The notes under the pieces are model-generated. The model was not told the DNA's origin, searched no databases, and was given only the letters and a program-made list of their open reading frames with translations. A stretch of 64,000 bases of DNA from Atriophallophorus winterbourni (lineage: Eukaryota > Platyhelminthes > Trematoda > Plagiorchiida > Microphallidae): positions 26,083 through 90,082 of the forward strand of contig JACCGJ010001458.1 in assembly GCA_013407085.1 (NCBI GenBank), written 5' to 3'. Both the position numbers and the translations under genes were made by a program. Shown piece by piece: positions 49,459 to 60,358 of this stretch (positions are counted from its first letter, which is position 1; every line of letters starts with the position of its first letter).

Positions 49459-51019
49459 CTGAAGTAGGACGAAAGGTGAATCAGAAAACATTTCAAACAG
49501 GACACATGACGAAAATTTTGTGATGAGATAATCTCAAATCAGCTGGCAATACTTTGCAATTATTATCAGCGGATCTGAATTTCGTAAAATTCTGACAGTT
49601 CAAATTCGTATAGCATTTATCTTTTACAATATATTTGACACGCTTTCAATCTATGGCTTCAAAAGTACAAGATGCTCGCTAGAAATTAACACACAGCATC
49701 TAAAATGGTACGTTATACTCGCGACCTTCCTTACCGGTGCATCTTAATTTGAATACACTGGTTCACAAACTGGTTAGATTAGTTTTACTCCTTCTATAAA
49801 TTAATAAGATCAAAGATATCCTCAGAGGCATTGAAACTTTGCCGTTGAATATTCCAAATTTTAGCGAAATTGTCGTCAGTTTTTCTATTCGGCGCGTGTT
49901 TATTTCTCATGGAAATCCTTACCGTCAGACCTTGTCCAATCATCAAGTGAAATTATTTTCAGGAACAAACTGGATATATTTATGCTCAGTAATTCCACCC
50001 TGAAACCCGTTTATATAACTTAATTGAGCAACATCATAAGATAATATCATAATGAATATTCTTCCCATTATACTGAGAAAATACATTACATTTTTATAAC
50101 TACAGAAACTGTCGAACTTTCTAGTGTCACAATTCATTGTACGTATTGATTGTCCTTATACGAATATCCTATGGTGTTGTACAGCTATAAGTTTTTCATA
50201 CCATAAGTTCTGGAATACCGAATCTTGGATATTTTGTTGCAAACGATTGGGAAATATCAATCTAAAGTAAATGTAACTTGAATTTTTAACATAAATTTCG
50301 TCACTAGTCTTGGTCTTAATTGACCAGAATACAATTTACGCTCGATGCTATTTACCTGATCGCGTCCGAGATAATAAGAGTTCACGCTTTCTGTATGATT
50401 TGTAAATGCATGTAAAAGTATTATTTAGCTTCCTACGCTAGTATTTCGTTTCGTTAGATTCAACTATTACAAACTTCCAAATCGGAAAACTGATATAGTC
50501 TCTGAACAATCAAAGCTAATTTCACTACACATATTTTATTGTCAGTAAATACGATGGGAAAATTTAAGTGTTAATTACACCAAACTTTTCATGACGTATC
50601 TCAATAAATCTATCAATGCTTTGAACTATTAGGTTAGATTATCAGATTGTTGTGAACAAAAATAGAGTTGAAGCACGAAACGGCCTAATGGAAATAACGG
50701 TATTGAATAAAAAAATATAAATGCTATTCGAAATATTGGTTGCATTAAAACATCCCTTGTATTCAACGAGATGTTGAGAGTCACTAAGATCTGCAATGTC
50801 AGCATGGCTTCTATCTCTGTCGGCGGTACTTCTTCACTATTTTACAGAAGCAAGCGATTTGAGATCAATTATCTGGAATTAGTACACTTAACCATTTTTC
50901 ACGCCCCTAAACATGGAAACCGTTTTACTGAACTAAAATATATCGCTTACCACCAATGATACGCACAACTTGCATTGTTTTTATGGTTCCGAATCTGCTA
51001 CTAAATAAGAAAACTGATA
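49459..51019. other. Unassigned DNA
   Basis: Non-coding as far as can be seen; it should contain the promoter or upstream intron of the minus-strand gene if the exon at 49017-49458 is the first coding one. Confidence 0.3.
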
Positions 51020-51235
51020 CGAATATTGATGACCAAAGTGATGTGTTACTCACATCCCCCGAAATGTGAGCAACACATCACTTTGGTCATCCATAAGCGC
51101 TTTGAGTGCTTGACCACGAATCACTATGTGATTCTGTGTTTGAACATCGTGGTTCGTTGAATAAACCCTATACAACAGTGGAATTCAAGCATAGCCTTGA
51201 TACGAATATTGTTGTCTCCTTTGGCTAAGTGTGAA
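51020..51235. repeat. Family A repeat with head-to-head palindrome
   Basis: About 26 bp of the left arm ending near 51056 is the near-perfect inverse complement of the right arm starting near 51065 (ATGTGAGCAACACATCACTT), with an 8-base centre. Family A sequence continues to about 51205, and a decayed ribozyme trace lies at 51215-51255. Confidence 0.75.
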
Positions 51236-54200
51236 CAGCCGGTAGTTCTATACATGTAAGACATGTGTGTACACCAAAAACGAGTTTTGTTGCACACATC
51301 GAACTAACGTTTTAAAATTTCGTTTAATAATAAGAATACTAAACCCTTGAATTCGTAGACAAGCTGTCTTGATGATCAATGACAGATTTGCAAACAGGGT
51401 CAGTCAGATCAGCCAGATATTCCGATATTGGTGGCTTGCATACCTTAAACACGCCACACATCACACTTATTCGGCGGTAATAACTAGCTTTTCCCTTCCA
51501 CATTGATCTCGTCAACGGCATTATCAATCAACTACCTCATGGCGAAGCAGCACGTGTATTTGACAGATTTGACGAAGTGGACTCCATTTCCAAACCGCCC
51601 ACTTATAACAATTCCACCCGATATTGAGAAGTTTGATACGGATAAAATGTCAAATCAGGATTGTTGCGCGGTAAAAATTCCCCTATCAAATTACAAGCAC
51701 TGAACTGGAGTATTATGAAACATCTGAATGTTCTAGTTTCAACCCTTATACTTGAAATCAGGGTAGCCCAAGACGCCTGGTTAAAATTTCCAGACAATTT
51801 CCCGTGGACAGTTGACATATGTATGAAATTAAAGATGGCGTAGCACATGATGAACACATCAAGAGAACGTTTAATTTTACCATACCATCTATACAATGGG
51901 AAAAATTTAGAATAATTGATGAAATTTTAAATTTCATTTAGAAAATTGCTGCTTACGCGTTACAAGTACTGCAACTCAAGCAAAACAAGGTATACATAGT
52001 TTATTTATTTGGCCCGAATGCTTCATCTGATCACCATACTTCAATTTTTCGAAAGGAATGTCTAAAGAATAAGTTTACTATATTTTGGATGAAGTATATA
52101 CAAAGTTGTCTGTATCAAATAATTAAATGGCAGATATCATTAGTACACACTTTCGAGACTCTACTTGAATAGTCACATTACTTAACATCACCAATGCTGG
52201 TTTAATTTCAAACAACGTAGAAGCTCTCAAATTCTATTGCACTTTTAATGCAGGGGTAACTTTAGTTTAAAAAACTGAATTTCTTGATGCTAACGTACTA
52301 CATGAAAGCGATTGCGTGGTCTATGATCAAAAGTACCGCAATGAATATTTGCGCCTTAAAATCAGTTTTATATATGCTTCCATTTCGAACAAACAAGCCC
52401 ACAATTTTTAGAAACCAGGAAAACACTCAATTTGAGATTGTCGTTTAAAGGCGAATAACACTTTCCATATCAGTCAATTATGTAAACATTTGTTGAAGCG
52501 CGGCACAAAAAGAAATTAATACAAGCGTAATCATAATGCGTTTCTGAAGGATGTGATCAAAGACGAAACAAGAAAGTTGTTCGGGTGGTCTTCGTCGAAT
52601 TTGTGTAGTTGTTGTTGTAGAATGTTTGGTCATCATGCTAAAGGACAACATCCACATAACTTCTTTGGAAACCTCCAACAACCACTACACATGCTCGGCT
52701 AACCCCATCCAAACAACATCCACATCCTGAGCTACGTATATTACTTTGTCTTACGAAACATGAAATCCAAGGACAGATATTGCCACATAGAAGGACCTGG
52801 CTCGAGTTTGAGCATTCAAAGAAACTGAAGCTGTTTCGCGTTGGCTGGTACAATCAGCTACTAAGCAAACAGAACACATGACGAAAGCTGTTGGTGCATC
52901 CGGTATTGCACATCGATGCGCATCTATAACCGAATTTATAGTCATTCATAGCAGTTTAGACGTTGAAACAAGCAAAAGCGTGCGGTTTAACACTGCAGGG
53001 GGAATTGAAACACGGCTAATTCCTAAGGATTAGACAGTTGATTAATAACATGTATCAGGCATATAAAGTTTGGCTGATATAATCAAGTAATCACATTATA
53101 ACTTTGCTATTGTTAATATATTACTCAAATAAACATGCACTTTATCTTCGGCGAAGGCAATGGAGTTTGTCTATTTGAAAATTACGGTATTCGTCAAAAT
53201 AACTTACTTCCAATAAGCGGCAAAACTTGTAATGCTCGTTCTCGTGAACGTGTGGATAATCTAGCATCACACTCCGTCAGACCACAAGTTCCTCTACTTG
53301 ACTCTGATTGGCTGCAAGTGTGACACGAAGTACCGGACCAACTGCCACGTTGAAACTCTCTCACCGCGCAAGGCATGCCAGTGTGTGCTTGTGCAAGTCA
53401 TCATCTCTGCGGGAGTGAAACTTCCTTCTCGTAATTCACATACACACTTTCATCCCCTACGGCTAATTCTCGTGAATGTTTCGCTCGTGCACATGTTCTT
53501 GTATGTTGGTTGTAAAACATAGACGGAAGTGAGTTTCTTGTAGGGGTGCCTGCGGTGAGGTATGAAGATTTGTTAATAAGAAACGGAATGTCACACAACA
53601 GAATTCAGTCTTGGTATTTTGGTTGAGAGTGTTGAGAGTATTGATGCCGATGGGTAAAAAACTTGTTGCAAGGGTTCTATGGTGGTTTACGGAACATCGG
53701 AAAACTGCGTTCGATAAATTAATATTCTAATTTATTTTTACAATATCAAACTTTATTTAGAATTCCTATTACCCATTTTGCAATAAGATTGATAAAAGAC
53801 ACGTTGCTACTATTCGAGAACGCATGTTGGATACAGCAAAGTTGTCCATGATGCTGCTTTAACGCATTTGTAAAGCGAACATTTAACGAAAGCTGTTCAT
53901 CGTATCGCATGGAGTAACTCACATAATTTACTACTGCCTCATCACCGATAGAAGAAATTTCGCTAAGTGGTACGAAATATTTAATCAGACAATAGCATCG
54001 AAAGCATAGCGGTAAGGATTAGCTCAACAGAAAGATTGGTATAAACATCAATAATTAACGACTCAATTCTCGCCAGATTTTTAGGTAATAGACGATGGAT
54101 TTATATTTTCTAGCCGCACTTAGACTTCTGAGTAAAACGTGTCCTTAGAAATAACGATATTTATTGAACAATTTCTTTCAACTCGCTATACTTTGGAAAG

Positions 54201-54940
54201 CTATGGATTCAAATTTCATGAGAAATAAAATGATTTAGATGGTAAGCAGCACCCACATTAGATAATAATAACTTCTAGGTCATCAGATACCAAATATGTC
54301 CCGCCAAATTACGTAAAAATCAAATAAGCTGTAACTCTAAGCTCAGATATCTACTATTATGGCGGATAGGGTATAATTAGAATTTCAATCTGGATTTCAT
54401 TAATCACCATACACGGTTCTGAAAGTTAGCATCTGTTAGAGATATTGGATTATAATTTTGGGCATACAACATAGTGTCAGGTTGTTGTATAGCTAGTGAA
54501 CGAACTTTCGATTAATGAAGATCGATCGTAAGTTCAAATTGTGATTAGGCTGACTGGCACATTCGCTGGCTCGCTACTTTGTAGTTCGTTAATTAAATTC
54601 ACGAGTTCAGTTACAGTTGTGTTCTGTTGAACTCACGGCTGGGTCAGTGGTAGCAACCCACAGATATAACACAGGTTAACGAATAAATTACCGGAAATTC
54701 CCAGTTTTTTGCTCACATCCACTCAAATAATGCTTTGGAATTATGGAAAATCATCATTGGATATTTATGTATATCGGACTTATCAGGTACACGGTTCTTC
54801 GTAAGGTTGGTCTTTCTTATCCTGTTTAAAATAACTTTAAAATATATAGTGATGTATCAACCCACCAATATTGTAATTCGTATTGTAGTTAATGATTCTG
54901 TTGATAACTAAAATTACGAAAACTGGTAGTAAATTTTAGA
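51236..54940. other. Unassigned DNA
   Basis: No gene or named repeat recognised. Short frames overlap on both strands without domains. The stretch 53220-53520 is GC-richer. Confidence 0.3.
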
Positions 54941-54944
54941 GATA

Positions 54945-55125
54945 CTCATTTGCATGCATTTTCATTAAACAGGCCACGACCGGTTTCATGTTGTTTGCAC
55001 TCATCAGGTTGCGACAGTGGATCAGGATCCGCATGCTCTGGAAACAGTGGAAGATCACGACCAATTGGATTAATAACACGCCCACGGGGTAAAACCCATG
55101 ATCATGAACAAAATTAATGTTTGGT
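54945..55125 (-). repeat. Family B ribozyme repeat fragment
   Basis: A minus-strand copy with ATTTGCATGCA, the ribozyme region, a GGATCCGCATGC segment and a GGTTTTACCCC-like end. The hairpin part is shortened. Confidence 0.8.
54972..55013 (-). ncRNA. Hammerhead ribozyme motif, family B, weak stem I
   Basis: CTGATGA (55007-55001), GAAA (54987-54984) and ACCGGT followed by C are intact. Stem II is reduced (GTG with CAT), and CGCAAC against GTGGCC makes a poor stem I. Activity is doubtful. Confidence 0.5.
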
Positions 55126-58100
55126 TTGGTTGAAATCACCTCCGATCAATGATTTTTCGTCATTCACTCAAACAATCAATTTTCAGGTTTGAGGATAGTA
55201 ATCGATTAGATTTTTATTCCATGCTGGTAATTAAATGGGATTCGGTGCCTGAATATCTGCTTAGTGCTATCAAACGAGAAAGAGCTACGGTCACACTGCA
55301 CTACAAGGTTTGATAATGCTAACCTGGTAGAAAAGTCAGGTCTATGAAAATCTGACGATAGCCACTACGGATAAAGTGGTATTTATTTGAGTACTTCTCA
55401 CGGATTTGTGAAAGTTTCATCATATACTAAACGGACTGTTGAACAACATTGCGAAAATTACTATTCTCTTAAAGAAATTTTGTCACATGAATAATAGCTT
55501 CATAAGAGTAACTACAGTTTGCGAAGTATGCAAATAAAAGATGGCGGTGGTATAAAACAGTGGAAAAATAACTGGAGAAACTGAAAAAGCGTCTTGAAGT
55601 CATAGATTTCTTCGCACACCAGAATGATGACCAGCCACATAGACGCTTCGCTGTGGCAACAAATCGAATGACTTACAAGTCACCAAACCTTTCGTAATAG
55701 ACTTATTTACGATTGGTATTCCGTACCGCAATTTTATTGAGAATAATCCAAAGGGATCTTTGTATTTCTATCTCGTCATCCCGTGAAATACTGGGATTAC
55801 ACTAAGTTAATAGAAGAAGCAAGTAAAAGCATTCTTTGAAAAGAATCGAAATTTAAGCTTTACTTCAATTTTAATAGGGTACACAGTCACAAACGAGATA
55901 ACTATTTTATCAGTTTTTCAACAATCACACGCTTCTGATAGAGAAATCTTGAGGCAAAAATCGATAGATGAATACGGAGATGGCAGTATGATATGTTTCG
56001 ATAGAGTAGAAGAAAACGGTTGCGAATTAGCCAGCTCTTTGCGAAGTGGGTGAGAGTTATTGGCGAAAATTTTACCACAGTCGATTACGAGCAAAATGTG
56101 TTGTTTCAAAATAACTATTAGTATGCTCTCGTAGCAGTTAGAGGGTACGGAAGAAATGATTTTGATACAACATATTAGTCTCTCGAAGGGAATACGGCAA
56201 AAATGGCAGCAAAGCAGTACAAGAGATGATGCAAAATAAAATAGAGCCTGAGATGTGAGATCAATTTAGGCCTACTTCCAAGAGATCAACAACTTCACAG
56301 AGTATAGGATTGAGATGATGATTCCAGGTTAGGTTTTATGAAATGTTGATGGCCAGTTATCTTACAAGTTTCTCTCTTCCAAGATATGTGAATTAAATTC
56401 AAGATCGCTGGGATTCCTATACAAATTTTCAGGCCCGTCGCCATGCAGATTAATGAACACAATGTTCACACATGTTTCAGGATTTAAAAACAAGCAACTC
56501 TCTTTAGACATGTAGTAATTTCATCTAAAACAGTTACAAGTGTATCTGAAATGCTGTTATTTCAGTTTCATCACATCCAATGACTAAATCGTCAGTGAAT
56601 TTGTTGGCGGCTGCGGAAGAGCAAATAAGTATGATGGAAAGGAAAATGAACAAATAATCACACCTTAAATCTTACTTGCGCGCAATGGCGAATTTTAATG
56701 AAAGAATTAGTTGCAAGTAAGTAATATACCCGAGATGTTAACACGGGTTGTCTATTTCACATAATCAATGACATTTGAGAGGTACTTCACCAGATCTTAC
56801 AGATTACTCACCCAAAAATTAGCATCGGATGGTACTCCACAAAGACTCAGAAATACACCGCTACTTTTGAGGCAAATCTGCATAAAGAATCAGGTCTTTT
56901 TTTTAAATAATTTACATTTGAGCGACTGTACACATCGGGAAACCGTTTTATACTAATGCGAATAAAAACGGATTTATTTCCGTACACCGACAATCGACAT
57001 TCAATTAAAGGCAATTCGATCAATCACTAAGATATACTGAGCGAATTACTAATCTGTATGTATGAAAAAATGGTATTTGAGAGTAATCCCAAATGTCACC
57101 GAAACTGCTTGTGCTTGTGCCGAAAGCAAACTGCTAAATCTTATGAAACGGGTGGCAAAATATGATCAACAGACTGATTGCAATGCTCATTGACGATGTT
57201 CATCTTCCTACACCGCGACTTTTCTCAAACGTGTAAGTGGTCATATTTCGCCGAAACAACCATCGTTCAAATTAATTCTCGTTTTCTACCAACTCATGCC
57301 ATGTGAATACACCTGGCATTCGGTATTTGGTTTTGTGAAGTTTATCAGGAAAGTGAGATAAGCTCCTTGTGCCGCTTCGAATGACTTTGGGAAAAACATG
57401 GTCATTGCCCAACAGATGCTCGTTGGCGCCTATTAAACACAGTGCAAAATTAGCAGCAGCTGTTTCAACGGGGATCAGACGGGGGACCAAATTGGGAAAA
57501 GCGTCGTTTCTTCATTCGCTAACGATATGTGTGTTGCATTTATATGTGTGATTGTCTAATCAACGCACGTGAAACACCAAAGTTAAAAGAACAAAATGTT
57601 AATTGCCTGTATGATGTCTTTTTCCATGGGAATCCGCTGCTATATTACCTCATCAGAATCGCGGCAGCTGCCGCTGTTGTCTCTTTATCCACAAAAATAT
57701 GTTACATTGGGTTTCATTTGAAGGTGCGTTATTGTTTTCAACCTGATTTACAGACCCCACGGATCAGTTCAGGAGATCTCAACCAAAGAACTGTCACAGC
57801 TGGCGAGTGATTGTTTGTTCTGCAAATTGGACTCCAAATTAACTGCTTCACGAGCGCTGTCATCCGATGTTGATAATGGCAAAGAGCCAGGTTTTGTGTT
57901 ACAAAACTAGCAATATCATATCACTTAACCCAAATTTGATTTCCATATTTCTGGCATCAGTAGGTGGTCAGACGCACAGGTAGCTGGTCAAAATAGGTAT
58001 AGACAAATTGAAAAAGTTTCAATATTTCCACAAGTTAAAGTGAAGTGATGAATGAAAAGCAATACTGAGAAAATGGTGTGAAAACCATGTTCACTATAGA

Positions 58101-59991
58101 CAAACATAAAAATACGTCGCAGATTATAGTAGTTAAATATTATATATTTAGATTGCGATTATTGAAACTGATCTATTTGATAAAAACAATTAAAATACGA
58201 GTTTAACTCTAACTGACGTTAGAGTTATGCGCATTTTAACGTGTAGGAAAATAATCAGCAATAAGCCTGTTTATGATTAAATATGTAGCTGCATCTGACA
58301 CGAAATTGTCCAACATTCTTCCAGGAAATCACTTCAAGTGACATGAAGAAGTTTGTTTCAGACAGAAAGTTTACTCAGCAAACTATGCCAAATCCAGATG
58401 TGTCGAACAAATCAGCTCGGAGTTTTAAACTTTTGTCTTGAATGTCTTGTCTAACTAGGACAACAATTTAGATCATTAAAGCACTAAAAGCTCGACTGCA
58501 CCCGATACCAGTAAATTAAGAAAACAAGCTAGTTGAAGTATACCATATGAAAAAACCATTGGCATACACCTTTCTGGTTGCAAAATAAGCGAGTAATAAT
58601 ACAGGAAGTATCCCACATTCAGAATTCGCTGAAAAATTTATGACAGTTTTCAATCTATGGACTGGTGACATTTCGAAAACTATAAAACGAATCTCGAGGT
58701 TAATTGTTTTTACTTTATGCACAAATCATTGAAATCTTTCAAAACATCGAATTGTTGTTTCTGGTTATCTGATGGATTCACATTTTTGATAATCTCACAT
58801 GACAAGGTTAGTAATATGGTAATAATGATACTTGAACTTCAATTCTAATCCAATCTCATGCTACTAATTTTTCATTGATTCATCAAATTGGAAACAAGCT
58901 TCAATGTGCAGATGGTACCTCCTAGCACCTTTGGACGGATTTGCTTTTATGTTGCAGCGCTATCGTTCTGTGAAGGCGATGCGGAATTACATCTGGACGG
59001 GCAAGGTTTGAAGCTCAGAAAAATTGCGCTTATCTGGAAACGTGGTAACACAGATCCTCAAATATCTAGGTATAAAATAGGTAAAAAAATACATGAATAT
59101 TTGAAGTTGAATTTCCAATCCCTGCCCGGTGGAAGAAATCACACCGCCTGGGTAGTTTCGTTTTTGAAAAAATTAGATATGAGCAACCACCCAATGCGTT
59201 CTAGTAAAATGATAAAGATGAAAGACTATCTGTCATGGCACCATTTCGACTGATCATATTTCTACATAGTTTTCATCTACTGTTATCCTTATTAATTTCA
59301 AAAGCTTAGGCCAAATTTTAAATTAATACCGATATAATTCAAGGAACAAAATGATTATGATGTAATGATTGGCTCTTACTTTACTGACCAAGCTACTAAT
59401 AAATCGCTCACAATAGGGAATAGACTAGTCTTCACCAGTCACGTATTTGCGTTGAAATTGGCTAGTTAGAAATTCGTTCGCTTATTACTAATTTGTAATA
59501 TAATATTTTGAATATTTGTGATCGAATAATATCGAAATCCCAATTAACATAAAAATGGCCGGATTGGTTGTTATCTGTAAGTTCTTTCTCACACCTCGCA
59601 ACAGCCATACCCTAATCAACAACCATTTCACTTGTATAATTCACGCTCTGGGACAGTTGGCAAATTCATCCGTGAGTTTATGGCGTTTTTCTGTAAACCT
59701 TTTTGTTTGTATCAATCAATGTACACTTTTTGAATTGTACCCGGATTTTACGAATATAAATTTTCGTTTGCTCGGAGTTGCTCTTCTCATCTCCTTTGAT
59801 ACCCGTACTGCGTGCTTGGAGTTTTGACTGTGGATTGTGGAAAGATTGCTTGCCTGCCATAAAAGGACTGCTCCATATTTCAGCCGCACCTAATTCTTGG
59901 ATTTACCGCGGTGATAATATTTGACGTTTGGACCCGAATAGTCAATTGCCAAGCTGGGGCGCATCGTTTCCAATTTCAATCGAAGAATTAT
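55126..59991. other. Unassigned DNA left of the Gypsy element
   Basis: No named gene. Frames of interest only: minus 57272-57490, possible exon, unknown; plus 58888-59253, 121 codons, no ATG at its start, unknown. A faint family A trace lies near 57864-57893. Confidence 0.3.
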
Positions 59992-60358
59992 TGTGAGTGG
60001 TTACCTTTTACTTTTTACATACATATTGAATTTCACGTAGCCTGAACCACCACAAGTTCAAACGGTGATTTGTTTGAGCGTTCAAACCTGCTGGTAGCCA
60101 CGAAGGAGACATTTCTGTCATTTCGAGGTTTTGTTTAGGATTCGCAGTAACACTGCTAACCGTCACTCGCATCCTCGTAAACATTACGCCTAAAAGGTTT
60201 TCTAATAACCTAAGTGTTGTGTCCAAGAACACCAGATTTGCGAACACTAAACTGTATTATGAAACCTCAGACAATCCACGGCTGACCGCCGATTCAAACA
60301 TGAATAATCAATACCGAAACAATTGATTGGCTGCCGGCTTCCTGCATACACAGCATCA
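59992..60358 (-). repeat. Probable 3-prime LTR of the Gypsy element
   Basis: It starts with TG at 60358, directly after the polypurine tract. A plausible CA end lies at about 59992-59995 after CCACTCA, giving some 367 bp. The left boundary is a guess, because the partner LTR is outside the window. Confidence 0.4.
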
